In this document: positions 52,381 through 63,289 of the stretch, in pieces | How positions within the stretch are numbered: the stretch's first letter is position 1 | How the letters are laid out: each line of letters begins with the position of its first letter | NCBI GenBank assembly: GCA_030220185.1 | Contig: JASPKZ010003844.1 | Coordinates: 2,244,501 to 2,308,500, forward strand | From: Diploptera punctata | Lineage: Eukaryota; Arthropoda; Insecta; Blattodea; Blaberidae | DNA length: 64,000 nucleotides | Direction of reading: 5' to 3' | Program-made: the position numbers and the translations under genes | Notes under the pieces: generated by a model | Database searches by the model: none | What the model was told of the DNA's origin: nothing | Seen by the model: only the letters and a program-made list of their open reading frames with translations

Positions 52381-52729
52381 AAGTTGGAATACGTCCACTG
52401 CTGTGGTCTCGAGGTAGCGTGCTGCCTTGTCACGCAGCGGGCCCGGGTTCGATCACCGGTCCGGGCAGTTTTTCTGGGTGAGGTTTTTATCGGGGTTTTT
52501 CCTCACCTGTAAGACAATGTCAGGAAAACTTTAAGGCCCAAACGGTTCCCGAAATCATATGGCCATCATCATTCTTATCATCATCATCATCCTTCACCGG
52601 TGTGGAAAGCAACGGGAAGCTACCACACCTACAATTCCCTAGTAAAGCTGCAATCATACCATGAAAATGCTATGATTGCAATGAAGGACCTGCCTTCGGG
52701 CAGAATTACTATGGATGGAAGTTGGAATA
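52381..52729 (+). mobile_element. SINE A1, full length, with target duplication
   Basis: Plus-strand 52392-52718 between AAGTTGGAATA repeats (52381-52391, 52719-52729). Box B is GGTTCGATCACC, one change from the consensus. Complete A1 body. Confidence 0.94.
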
Positions 52730-53445
52730 TAATGACTATTAATTAAAATTGGCTGCCTTCTGGTAAAAATATAAGTATTTGACATATTTTTAATAAATAA
52801 TATGACACATATTTTTTAATAACCTGTAATATTTATAGCGTTAATTTAATTCACCTTCCAAATAAGCATGTTAAATTAATGTAGTACGGATTTAGTTGAA
52901 TGTTCATAAATTGGTACGAGAAATATAATTTAACGTATAAACTTGCGCCCACAATCTGATTAATTCTGACAGATATTAATGATCAAGTAATTTTGGTTTC
53001 CTTTTTTAATAATACAAAGGACCATTTATGTTTTCTAGACAATCATAAATTAAACAATACAAATTTAGTTACCCAGACCAGCTACATTATTCAAATAAAA
53101 CTGCGTGAATTCGAATTATCTGCTTTAATGCTATAAATTAAAGAATTATAACATGTCAGTATTTAGGACATTACACATATAAAATGAAGCTATTAAAGAA
53201 GATTGTATAGCCTACATATTGAATTATAACCGAAAGTACAAGACACGCATCTAACAACCAATGCACAAATAACTATATTAGTAACCTATTGATATGTAAA
53301 GAGATAGACACTAACCTATAAGCTATAAAATTTGTATTTGTTGTAAATACAAGTCTCTGTGTTCATTCCTATATTTCGCACATAATACTGATTTACAAGT
53401 AGGCCTATATCATTGTTCCTTTCTACATCAAGTTCTCATGTATAA
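52730..53445. other. No recognised feature
   Basis: AT-rich sequence. Confidence 0.4.
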
Positions 53446-53446
53446 G

Positions 53447-54110
53447 TTTTTTTTTAATGCCACCAGATTGTCTTTTGTGACATTCCTGGCTTTCTCCCCT
53501 GGCATTAGAAGATTTGTAATCCATTTGTTAGATTGGGACACCTGGAAGGCGCAGTTACTTTACCATGGTGATATCCATCCATAGAAATTATGCCCGAGGG
53601 CAGGTCCTTCACTGCAATCATAGCATTTCCATGCTATGCTTGCAACTTTACTAGGGAATTGTATGTGTGGTAGCTTCCCGTTGCTTTCCACACCGGTGAA
53701 GGATGATGGTGATAATGATAAGGATGATGATGATGGTGGTGATGTCCATATGATTTCGGGGACCGTTTGGGCCTTAAAGTTTTCCTGACATTTGTCTTAC
53801 AGGTGAGGAAAAACCCCGATAAAAACCTCACCCAGGAAAACTGCCCCGACCGGGGATCGAACCCGGGCCCGCTGCGTGACAAGGCAGCACGCTACCTCGA
53901 GACCACAGCGGTGGATCCTGGTGATATGATGGGTAATAAATGATAATGAAGCGCCAGGAGAGACCTTAATCTAAACTTAATCTAAATTTTATACCATGGG
54001 TAACCAGAGGAATATTCTTTTAAGGAAAAATTCTTATGGTCTTACAGGAATCGAACTCGGAACTTCATTAACGTAGTCAGAAACGCTGATCACAAGTCCA
54101 TAAGGCTGGT
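53447..54110 (-). mobile_element. SINE D, split by SINE A1
   Basis: Minus strand: head at 54110-54050 (CTTATGGACTTGTGATCAGCG, diverged box B GAGTTCGATTCCTG), body 2 in two pieces (53928-54040 and 53447-53565), poly-T at 53447-53455. The SINE A1 copy at 53575-53918 is inserted in the body. Confidence 0.85.
53566..53927 (-). mobile_element. SINE A1 nested in SINE D, 9-bp target duplication
   Basis: Minus-strand copy 53575-53918 between TGGTGATAT repeats (53566-53574, 53919-53927). Intact box B, complete (ATC)n and body. Its presence dates SINE A1 activity after the SINE D insertion. Confidence 0.94.
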
Positions 54111-54113
54111 AAT

Positions 54114-54250
54114 ACGACATATATCCATCCATAGTAATTCTGCTCCAGGGCAGATCTTTCACTGCAATCATAGCATTTTCATGCTATGCTTTGCAGCTTT
54201 ACTAGGGAATTGTATGTGTGGTAGCTTCCCGTTGCTTTCCAACGACATAT
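54114..54250 (-). mobile_element. SINE A1, 5'-truncated, 9-bp target duplication
   Basis: Only the last about 119 bp of the A1 body (54123-54241) between ACGACATAT copies (54114-54122, 54242-54250). It ends internally at GGAAAGCAACGGG, nearly the same break as in the truncated copy at 25786. Confidence 0.92.
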
Positions 54251-54589
54251 AGGCCTATAACATATTAAATTATTAAAATTGACTATGCACCTTTTTGTGT
54301 CTCAAATTATATTACTTTCTGTTTGTGTTGGAATGTGCACGAGCAAGAGCTGCTGTTCATTCGGGTATATTCAAAATGTTTGTTTAGGCTTATATATACT
54401 TATAACCTATAATGAGTGAATAAATGAGATTTCAACCATAGGCCTATAGAATTATAGAGGAGATGCAAAAAAACAACTTGGGAACATACACACAAAGACA
54501 AAAAAATGTTTGAGTGTCAGTTAAAGTTGATGTAAATACGCTAATTACATGTGACTTAACTGCATTTTAATAATATAGGCCTATCATCA
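54251..54589. other. No recognised feature
   Basis: AT-rich spacer. Confidence 0.4.
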
Positions 54590-54940
54590 TCATCCGTTAT
54601 CATGACAGCTACCGCCGTCTTCCGAAAACCAAACGCCAATTCTCTCTATCCATCCATTTTTCTTCCTCCAATCCTCTGACAAACATAGCCACTTGCATAC
54701 CTTCTATCCAGGTTTTCTTTGGTCTTCCTCCTTTCCATTGGGATCCATTCCATAATACGTTTAGGCAATCTTTGCTCTGGCATTCTTTTGACATGCCATA
54801 CCACTATGTTCTTTTCTATAATGTCTATGGTGTCCGGCTCCTCTTGTACACCCATAATTTCCCTTATTTCTTTATTTCGTATTCTATCTATTCTAGATTT
54901 TCCAGCTGATCTTCTTAAAACATCCATTTAGGTCCATGTT
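54590..54940 (-). mobile_element. LINE J 3' part (LINE E-related)
   Basis: Minus strand: MDVLRRSAGKSRIDRIRNKE, IVVWHVKRMPEQRLPKRIM and EWIPMERRKTKENLD (54927-54646), with the last part (EEEKWMDRENWRLVFGRRR) in another frame. The MDxLRRSAxKSxxxRxxNKEIRxIM block parallels LINE E at 46790-46860, so J is a related subfamily. The (ATGATG)n-like tail is at 54587-54598. Confidence 0.75.
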
Positions 54941-55484
54941 AGTATATTATCATTCATTAAAGCACAGCCAAGTATTTATTTCCAAATAAGCATACCTAAT
55001 AATCAATCCTGAGTGCAAAATTACCAAAACATTGACAGTAGCAATTCAAAAATGGTAGGCTGAATTTTAAAGTGATGTTAATTTCGAATCACTAACACCG
55101 CCATTCCTCAGATAAATTTCATAATTTGCAGGATTAACAACGTGTGTTTAAAAAGGAATATATTTTTTAAAATAAGATTATTCTATTGAACTGAGTTCAT
55201 TGCCCGTGTTTTAACATCTGTTGTTTTGAAGTTAAAAATCTCCAAATAAAAGAGCTGAAAAATCAACAGCATGTAGTCTAATTCACGAAAGATAAGATAT
55301 TTATGAAAACTCAAAACTTAAGTATTTAGGCTAATAGTCAAATATAATAGTAGTAGTAGGACTTTTAGTAGCAGTAGGACTTTATTAGACAAAAAGTAAG
55401 ATATTTACAAATATGGGTCGCACGGGCAGTAAGCCGTACGTGTTGTTGACAGTCCGTTACAATAAAGTAATAATTGGTTCTAGT
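54941..55484. other. No recognised feature
   Basis: AT-rich spacer; AGTAGTAGG/TAGCAGTAGG short repeats at 55345-55380. Confidence 0.4.
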
Positions 55485-55859
55485 GTAAAGAAAAATAGTC
55501 CCGCGCCGTAGCCGAGCGCTTAAGGTAGGAAGCCTTGGCGCAGAGCTACGGGACTTGCGCTGGTTCGAGTCTCCATGGGGAAGAAATTTTCTCATGGTAT
55601 TTCGGCCAGTATGGGACCGGTCCCACCCAGCATCGTGAGGCAATTGGGTAGCTACAATAAGTAGCGGCTCCAGGTTGAGGAACCAGCTATAACGGCTGGG
55701 GGACTCGACATGCTAACCACATGTCACCCCTACACTGGCTGTTGATCATCTACCTCTGTGATTGACACATGTGGATGTGAAGGGCCAGCAGCCGGCTGGT
55801 AAAAGGGCAACCGCTGAAAAGTGGAAAGACCCTCAATCGGAATCGAGTAAAGAAAAATA
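55485..55859 (+). mobile_element. SINE B, full length, 13-bp target duplication
   Basis: Plus-strand 55498-55846 between GTAAAGAAAAATA copies (55485-55497, 55847-55859). Box A GTAGCCGAGCGCTTAAGG, box B CTGGTTCGAGTCTCC; very close to the copy at 18403. Confidence 0.94.
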
Positions 55860-55884
55860 AAGAACAAAAAAAAGCAATAACATT

Positions 55885-56217
55885 ACAATTACATAATCCA
55901 TCCATAGTAATTCTGCCCGAGGGCAGGTCCTTCACTGAAATCATAGCATTTTCATGCTATGCTTGCAGCTTTACTAGGGAATTGTAGGTGTGGTAGCTTC
56001 CCGTTGCTTTCCACACCGGTGAAGGATGATGATGGCCATATGATTTCGGGGACCGTTTGGGCCTTAGAGTTTTCCTGACATTTGTCTTACAGGTGAGGAA
56101 AAACCCCGATAAAAACCTCACCCAGAAAAACTGCCCCGACAGGGGATCGAACCCGGGCCCGCTGCGTGACAAGGCAGCACGCTACCTCGAGACCACAGCG
56201 GTGGACACAATTACATA
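55885..56217 (-). mobile_element. SINE A1, full length, 11-bp target duplication
   Basis: Minus-strand 55896-56206 between ACAATTACATA copies (55885-55895, 56207-56217). The ATC microsatellite is short here (GATGATGATGG). Box B GGTTCGATCCCC intact. Confidence 0.94.
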
Positions 56218-57225
56218 AAGAAGACACAATAATATTACAATTAGATAATAACACAATAGCATTATACACTAAAAAAAAAAAATTCATAAGCATCCTGCCT
56301 GTAATGTTATTCATAGACTCATTGCTACTATATTTCATACACATGATAGTTCATAAACACAAATTGGCCATTACAATCATCTTATCATATTCGCCTTGTT
56401 TCGTATGAATATGGAGGCAGTGGTATGTACTCTCTTATATATTCATGTTGTCTCGGAGGTGGCCGCAAATTGAGTTGTTCCTTCATTCAGGGAGACCTTC
56501 CTTGTCTTTGTTTGGTCAAATCAGTATAATATGCGATCCAAACTTTAAACATTCCCTCCCGACAGATTGTGTTACTGTAAGGTCTGGAAAGGATGGGGCA
56601 CATGAAGTACCGGTACCTAAAAGTGAGAGGTTAAACTAAGACTAAGAAAGAAAGAACATATCTCTATCTCTGAGTATGAAAATCGCAGCTTTAAAATAGT
56701 TACAATTATAGTACTCTTCACCATCGTTACAGACATATTTTATATTACATACCATACAATACAACGAACCTTACTTCCTGTAATAGTTAATTTAATATTG
56801 AAGCATGAGCTGGCTATCGCCAAAGAAATTAAAGTCAATCTAACTGCATACAGAATATTCAATCTCTGATACATTCCAGTTCGAAATGAAGAACTGCATT
56901 TCATTAAATTCTATGCAGTTGCGCATAATACAGGAGTGTAATTAATTAAAAGTGGAATTTATTATAAATCTTGAGTATATTAAAATTTCACTTATGAAGG
57001 ACATTTCGTTATTTCTCAAAACAAAAGAATTTCAATGAAAGTCCACGGGATAATCAAGCCCAATGAAATTCAGTATAATAAACTTCAACTACATAAAAAC
57101 CAATTTCTAATAAAATGTCCAAATATGCAACAAATTAATCGACATGTTAAAGGCATTAAAAACGATAAAACGCAACAAGTGCAGATAAAATTCTATACTA
57201 TTATTTTAAACCACAATGGGAATTC
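56218..57225. other. No recognised feature
   Basis: About 1 kb with no gene. An A-run at 56269-56282; short frames without recognisable domains. Confidence 0.4.
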
Positions 57226-57272
57226 TCCCCCCCTTCTCTCTCTCTCTTTCTCTCTTACTCTCTCTCTCTTCC
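57226..57272. repeat. (TC)n microsatellite
   Basis: Imperfect CT-rich run. Confidence 0.85.
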
Positions 57273-57392
57273 TTATTTTGACATGTACATTTTTTTATTG
57301 GTATACTAATCGTAAAGTACGTACTCCAGAATCGCAGGTTTTGCAAGAATATTGCCTGTCTGAAGATGCATTTTAACTCCGAATCATTTAAA

Positions 57393-57935
57393 AAAAACTA
57401 ACTCCGTGGTACTATCGAACCCGTAGGTTCATGGCCGCGCGGACATAAGCTCTCCATACATCCCTATCCTGATCCAATGCTTTCCAATCATTCCCTATAT
57501 AATCGACTTCCCTCAAATCATAGTTAATGTTATTTTCCCACATCATTCTTGGTCTACCAACTGGGCGTTTTCCCTCTGGTTTTCCTACAAGAAGCTTCCA
57601 TGCACGTCTCTCATTCCCCATTCGGGCCACATGTCGTACCCATCGCAGTCTACGAGACTTAACAGTTCTTATTATATCTGGCTTCCTATAAAGACCATGT
57701 AGTTCACTGTTATATAGTCTTCTCCATTCAGCTGTCTGTTAATCTCTCTTTGGTCTAAAAAAAATCCTAAGAACTTTATTCTCAAATACTCGTAATCCCC
57801 TTTCCTCCCTTAAAGTAAGAGTCCATGTTTCGCATCCATATAATATAACTGGTAGAATAATAGTTTTATATATTTTCAGTTTAACGTTTTTTGAAGGGAG
57901 TTGCAACGTCAAGATATGCATAATACTTTGGCATA
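57393..57935 (-). mobile_element. LINE A 3' part
   Basis: Minus strand: TIILPVILYGCETWTLTLRE block (57865-57800), VFENKVLRIFFRPKRD, and C-terminus MARMGNERRAWKLLVGKPEG followed by GRPRMMWENN (57630-57412), tail AGTT at 57393-57402. This is the reference used to see nested insertions in the other copies. Confidence 0.85.
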
Positions 57936-58220
57936 AGTTCCCTGAAGTAATCCCCGGCCGGAGAACCGAATGGGAAACTATTAATCCTTTGGAAAATTTT
58001 ATCCCAGTGGAACCCATGTCCGCATTACTTGACGGTTGTATTTGTACGGTGAAAGATCGTCACTCTTTCGAATAAGGTACATTTTTCGTCTGGCTTATCA
58101 CCTTCGACCAGTCCGGCATGGGTAACCCTATCAGCAGCAATGCTACCGCCGGCATAGCTCTCGGGATCATTTAAGCACGTAAGGCACTCAATCACGACAA
58201 GGTAAAGATACCCTGGAGGG
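57936..58220. repeat. Unclassified GC-richer segment, probably a LINE-like repeat
   Basis: CTTATCACCTTCGACCAGTCC and GCCGGCATAGCTCTCGGGATC followed by CACGACAAGGTAAAGATACC resemble a phrase I have seen in dispersed animal repeats. The assignment is from memory and uncertain. Confidence 0.35.
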
Positions 58221-58345
58221 CCGAATCATTTACCTAATTATTTTATCACAAAAGGGTATGAATGGAATCTCCGGACGAAAAGCTCAATACCGGGATTCCT
58301 CCTAAACAACACGAACATTTACGTCATTCGTACTAAACAAGACGA
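58220..58345 (-). mobile_element. SINE A3 body, left part
   Basis: TATCACAAAAGGGTATGAATGG, TTCCTCCTAAACAACACGAAC and CGTACTAAACAAGACGAATC parallel the A3 body at 31395-31510. The head part continues at 58935-59105 after a foreign insertion. Confidence 0.5.
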
Positions 58346-58930
58346 ATCTGAGTGTGTGTATTTGTGTGTGTATCTGCCACCCATTTCATTTTTCATGGTT
58401 TGTTTCGTTACTAGGCGGATACTAGGGGTTAACGCGGTATACTTTCTGTTTGCTCACCACTACGGCAGACCACGTTATGTAGGTGATGTGTATTATGTAT
58501 AGAGAAGAGCTACTTTTTAAAAATTAATAATTTGTGTTTTTTATTATTAATGAAAATAGTTTTAAGATTTGTTAAGAAATTTACCTAATGCCTTGTATAA
58601 TACGCGATAGATTAATTCATTAGGCCTATAGTTTATTACTTTCTTTGTATTTTATTTTTCTGTTTATGTATAGAAGATTCGAGCTGTTATTCCTTTCTGT
58701 ATTCATTCTATCATTAATTTAATTTTAATTATATTTAATTTTATTGTATTATTAGACATTATTTCCATTATTATTCAATTTGACAGATAATTAATTGTTT
58801 AGTATGACTATTATTGTAATTTTTTGTATTTATATGTAACATATGTTTGTCCTGGTGAGTGGAAGAGAAGGCCACATGGCCTTAACTCCACCAGGCTAAA
58901 TAGGCTAAATCTATTCTATTCTAAGAAGAG
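58346..58930 (+). mobile_element. LINE 3' UTR-like insertion
   Basis: Ends CCTGGTGAGTGGAAGAGAAGG, CCACATGGCCTTAACTCCACC, AGGCTAAATAGGCTAAAT, an ending seen in A-rich 3' tails of insect LINEs. It lies between two parts of a SINE A3 copy. No coding part identified. Confidence 0.4.
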
Positions 58931-59110
58931 CGTAGGATGTGATACAGATAATTATTATGGCCCGATGATGTTCGATGATTCTTTATTCCTTATTTTTTTC
59001 TGAAATTTTGTTTTGAAGGTGAAGAACAACCTCGAAAAATTCTTAACTACGAAACCAATAACAACCGGGAATCGAAGTGATAGCCATTATGACCGTGGCA
59101 ACTACAACAG
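58931..59110 (-). mobile_element. SINE A3 head and middle, eroded
   Basis: Plus-strand order TTATTATGGCCCGATGATGT, TTGTTTTGAAGGTGAAGAAC, ACAACCGGGAATCGAAG, TGACCGTGGCAACTACAAC follows the SINE A middle and head read backwards, with many changes. Confidence 0.5.
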
Positions 59111-59303
59111 TGGGCAGATGTGAAAAACAGACAAAGTTTGGAAGCAGCAAAAGTAATTTTAGATCAGTTCAGGAGTAGCCCTAAGAGCAACAGTCGTATA
59201 ATCAATAGAATACACGTGGAGAAGCTTAACTAAGAAGGCTTTATTTTATTTAAATAAAAGATTATCAATATGTCAAAACTTGAGACCACTTTTATAATTA
59301 AAT

Positions 59304-59666
59304 ATATTATCACTATGGCCACCGCTGTGGTCTCGAGGTAGCGTGCTGCCTTGCAACGCAGTGGGCCCGGGTTCGATCCCCGGTTGGGGCAGTTTTTCTG
59401 GGTGAGGTTTTTATCGGAGTTTTTTCCTCACCTGTAAGACAAATGTCAGGAAAACTTTAAGGCCCAAACGGGCCCCGAAATCATATGGCCATCATCATCC
59501 TTATCATTATCATCATCATTATCCTTCACCGGTGTGGAAAGCAACGGGAAGCTGCCACACCTACAATTCCCTAGTAAAGCTGCAAGCATAGCATGAAAAT
59601 GCTATTATTGCAGTGAAGGACCTGCCTTCAGGCAGAATTACTATGGATGGACGGATATTATCACTA
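59304..59666 (+). mobile_element. SINE A1, full length, 12-bp target duplication
   Basis: Plus-strand 59316-59654 between ATATTATCACTA copies (59304-59315, 59655-59666). Complete head, microsatellite and body. Confidence 0.94.
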
Positions 59667-59796
59667 AATTAATAAAGATTAAAAAAAATTGTGATTCTTT
59701 ACAACATGTGGCGGGAAGAAATTTCTAAGTTCCAATCATACACCATGCGCATGCGCCAACAAACGCGAAATAATTTACACTATGTATTCACGGGAT

Positions 59797-60138
59797 GCTA
59801 CCAACATCCATCCATAGTAATTCTGCCCGAAGGCAGTTCCTTCACTGCAATAATATTATTTTCATGCTATGCCTGCAGCTTTACTAGGGGATTTGTAGGT
59901 GTGGTAGCTTCCCGTTGCTTTCCACACCGGTGAAGGATGATGATGATTATGATGATGATGGCCATATGATTTCGGGGACCGTTTGGGCCTTAACGTTTTC
60001 CTGACATTTGTCTTACAGGTGAGGAAAAACCCCGATAAAAACCTCACCCAGAAAAACTGCACCAACCGGGGATCGAACCCGGGCCCGCTGAGTGACAAGG
60101 CAGCACGCAACCTCGAGACTACAGCGAGCTACCAACAT
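59797..60138 (-). mobile_element. SINE A1, full length, 11-bp target duplication
   Basis: Minus-strand 59808-60127 between GCTACCAACAT copies (59797-59807, 60128-60138). Box B GGTTCGATCCCC intact. Confidence 0.94.
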
Positions 60139-60159
60139 ATTTACACGATATTTAAAAAG

Positions 60160-60378
60160 GTGAAGTGATCCCACTATAGGCCTCAGGAGGCCCTTGGGGT
60201 AGTAAGAGTTTAAGGCTCCCACTTTTCTGGACAATCGGCAGTTGATGTCAGCCGGGTTGTCAGCCCTGCGTGACGGCCGCCTTTATCCCCCGAATAAGCG
60301 TCTGGTACTCATTTACGTTAGAGTCTGAGTCGACCCCAGGGCCTTAGTGCCGCCAGAAGGTTTGGGTCAGTTTTTTAA
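60160..60378 (-). mobile_element. SINE C, 5'-truncated
   Basis: Minus strand: body of SINE C from CTGACCCAAACCTTCTGGCGG to its end GGCCTCCTGAGGCCTATAGTGGGATCACTTC. The tRNA head is missing. Confidence 0.85.
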
Positions 60379-60834
60379 AATCCTGACCCCACCGATTTAA
60401 CGAATCTAAATTTAACCTAACGAAATTTAAGCACTCTAACCTGTAAAAGAATGTAATGCCCAAAAGTAAAAAGTAAGCTCTGAAATTCTGAAGTATATAT
60501 GTACAGTTAATTAATGCGTACTCTATACTGGAACGCGTCTTTGTAGTTGCATAGAATATTCGTTAAAATAAATATGGCTGCCACGTCTTCAGGCAAGGTA
60601 CGTAATTAAATATCATAGAAAAATTTACTGAAATAATCGTTAGAAAAATGTAAAAATCATTGTAAATGGTGGGAAATAATTTGAAAAATGAAAATCTAAT
60701 AATAAAATTTGCAGGAGTTTATGAAGGAATTAAAAAATTCGCGCCACAGATTGTAAAGAATAGCCTTACATTTTAATATTGTGTTTTTATATAATGACTC
60801 TCTTCAACATCTCAGGTCGTTGGTGTCGCAATCA
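60379..60834. other. No recognised feature
   Basis: AT-rich spacer. Confidence 0.4.
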
Positions 60835-61000
60835 GACCTAAGCGTCGTAGAATCAACTAATTTTGCCCAGAGGCCTCTTATTTCAGGCTACAGGTGCTTT
60901 TCATGACATGGATTTACAACATGAGACCCATAGCTTTACTTATTTTCCCGGCTTGGTTTGAACCCGTGAATCTCGAAACCACAGGCGAGTATTACAATTA
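60835..61000 (-). mobile_element. SINE E, diverged
   Basis: Minus strand: TGTGGTTTCGAGATTCACGGG, TTCAAACCAAGCCGGG (box B), AGCTATGGGTCTCATG, CATGAAAAGCACC, AAATAAGAGGCCTC, ending CTACGACGCTTAGG. Confidence 0.65.
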
Positions 61001-61016
61001 CTTGTCCAACATGATA

Positions 61017-61251
61017 TATATATATATTATATTGACTTAGACTTTCACGGCCGGAGTTATTATGAAGAGCTTGAAGACGATTTCCGGGCTGTTGGCAGTG
61101 GTCTAGAGGCTTGAAGTTCCCCGACGTTTCTTGAAAACCCTTGAGGATGCCGGATGCAGTCTCTGGCAAAACGGCGGGGAACTTCAAGCCTCTAGACCAC
61201 GGCCAAGAGCCCGGAAATCTTCTTCAAGATCTTCATAATTATCTATATTAT
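61017..61251 (+). mobile_element. Foldback retroposon-like element, longest copy
   Basis: Element about 61031-61243: lead GACTTTCACGGCCGGAGTTA, left arm to CCCCGACGTTTC (about 61130), a central ACCCTTGAGGATGCCGGATGC segment, right arm GGGGAACTTCAAGCCTCTAG to TCTTCAAGATCTTCATAAT. Arms pair over about 70 bp. TATATTAT occurs on both sides (about 61024 and 61246). Confidence 0.8.
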
Positions 61252-61339
61252 TTAAGAATGGAGGTAACTCGGAGTAAATACACATCAGCAAATGCCCACT
61301 TACCTAGTGTTTATATTATGGTTTATATTTTCGGTACTT

Positions 61340-61402
61340 ATAATCACACACACACCAACACACACATACGAGTACATACACATATACGCACACGTTTTCC
61401 TT
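61340..61402. repeat. (CA)n-rich microsatellite
   Basis: CACACACACACC..ACACACACATACG.. run. Confidence 0.85.
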
Positions 61403-61785
61403 GACCTGTGTTCCAAATGATATTGCTTAACAGTTATGACTCAGTATTAAAAAATATAAAATCGCTATTGAGCACACATATGAACTGTCTAATTTATTAT
61501 CTAACCAATAACCCAGGGATCACAGATTAAATTCTCTGCTATAACATGGAAATTGTATTTGTATAGAGTCTGTAGTTGAATCCTCTCAGCCCATTAAAAG
61601 TAAATGATTAGTAGGACTTCTTTATATGGCAGGTAAATAAAGCCCGGTTGAGAAAACTGAAGTTAATGTTGAGGTCTTCCGCAGGGTTGCCAGGTTTTTT
61701 TGTTTTTCCGCGTGAAATCGAAATTTTAGAAAATAGATGTATGCCTACTGTCCGGCTTTCTCCTTCGCTTTTTAGTAATAGAAGA
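61403..61785. other. No recognised feature
   Basis: No gene or repeat identified. Confidence 0.4.
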
Positions 61786-62040
61786 TTCATCTGGCCGCCT
61801 TACAAGGGCTGCGCAGATATAGTTGGGTGGTGGGATTACCACCTTACAGCCTCGCAACTTGCTTCAGCTTTGTTTTTAGGGTGCCTTCCCTTAGGTAGAT
61901 TGCCTTCTCTTCGGCTCTGAGCTCTACCTGACCATTATAGCCGTCCAATCTGGAACAGACGCTATGCTGATTTTGGTTCATCCCCGGGTATTTCATTTCC
62001 CCGGAACCACCTATATTTAGGAGGCAGTATCAGCTAATTT
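61786..62040. repeat. Unclassified GC-rich block
   Basis: About 250 bp richer in GC than its flanks, with CTGGCCGCCTTACAAGGGC and CCCCGGGTATTTCATTTCCC. Might be a LINE 5' piece; no second copy in the window. Confidence 0.3.
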
Positions 62041-62104
62041 TAGCAGACACAAAAAACACTAAACATAAAACGATTCAATGTACTCATATTCGTTTTATAA
62101 TAAT

Positions 62105-62142
<38 letters not shown>

Positions 62143-62164
62143 CGTGCGTGCGTGTGCGTGTGTG
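62105..62164. repeat. (TA)n(TG)n microsatellite
   Basis: TA run, then TG run with a few CG steps, directly 5' of the SINE A1 copy. Confidence 0.93.
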
Positions 62165-62487
62165 TCCACCGCTGTGGTCTCGAGGTAGCGTGCTGCCTTG
62201 TCACGCAGCGGGCCGGGTTCGATCCCCGGTCGGGGCAGTTTTTCTGGGTGAGGTTTTTATCGGGGTTTTTCCTCGCCTATAAGACAAATGTCAGGAAAAC
62301 TTTAAGGCCCAAACGGTCCCCGAAATCATATGGCCATCATCATCATCCTTATCATTATCATCATCATCCTTCACCGGTGTGGAAAGCAACGGGAAGCTAC
62401 CACACCTACAATTCCCTAGTAATGCTGCAAGCATAGCATGAAAATGCTATGATTGCAGCGAAGGACCTGCCTTCGGGCAGAATTACT
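62165..62487 (+). mobile_element. SINE A1, full length
   Basis: Plus strand; head GTCCACCGCTGTGGTCTCG, box B GGTTCGATCCCC, body ends GGGCAGAATTACTT. Its 3' end meets the 3' tail of LINE B (62488) head-on. Confidence 0.92.
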
Positions 62488-62514
62488 TCTTCTTCTTCTA
62501 CTACAAGGTTTAGG

Positions 62515-62757
62515 CTATGCAGCCTGTTCCGGCGAAGTTAAAAGTGGAGTCCATCTTCTACGTGGTCGGCCAACATCTCTTGTTCCTCTGGGATTATACA
62601 GGAAGGTTCGTTTTGGTATTCTTTCGTTGTTCATTCTCATTAAGTGTTCTGTCCGTTTCTTATTATTTTCGCTGATTTTATCTTCAATTTTATATATATT
62701 TAATTCTTCTCGTATAGTTTCATTCCTTATTCTATCCGCTCTAGTGCATCCTTTCAC
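62515..62757 (-). pseudogene. LINE B C-terminal region
   Basis: 80 residues: MKGCTRADRIRNETIREELN, HLMRMNNERIPKRTFLYN, PRGTRDVGRPRRRW. Same order as in the copies at 10080-10205 and 12166-12492. A short frame break separates it from the RT frame at 62754. Confidence 0.8.
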
Positions 62758-63284
62758 ATTACGTAAAACAGCATTTCCGCAGTCTGTATCCAGCTTTTAT
62801 CCCTTGATTTCATTATCCAATTTTCACTTCCATACAACAACAAAGGAACAGCCATTGTTTTATATAATTTAAGTTTCGTATCTTTCCTTGTTTTCCGACC
62901 TAAGGTTCTTTTTATGGTTCCACAAATAACCTGGAATTTATTTACTGTATTTTCTATATCTTTATTTTCTCTGTAAGTTATATCACATCCTAAATATTGG
63001 AAATGTGATATTTGTTCTATTATTTTGTTATCCAGTACAATTATTGATCTAATTCCATATTTACCAATAAATGTCATTACTTTTGACTTATTTATTGATA
63101 TTTTACAATTATATCTATTGGCTATTAATTTAAATTTATATGCTAACATTTGGAGCTCATTTCCAGATTCTGCTAAAAGTACAACATCGTCAGCGAATAA
63201 TAAAGCATTTATTTTATCTTTATTATTGATTAATATTCCTTCATTAGTTAAAACCTTCTTCCATTCTTTTAGGATATCGTCCAT
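62754..63284 (-). pseudogene. LINE B reverse transcriptase, motif C to YGSENW block
   Basis: 176 uninterrupted codons. KINALLFADDVVLLAESGNE carries the catalytic Asp pair of RT motif C (FADD); NCKISINKSKVMTFIG and HFQYLGCDITYRENKD are motifs D/E; TRKDTKLKLYKTMAVPLLLY then GSENW form the conserved block after the RT. The catalytic residues are unchanged. The preceding part (IYMDDILKEWKK) ends motif B; to its left reading frames are broken. Confidence 0.85.
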
Positions 63285-63289
63285 ATAAA

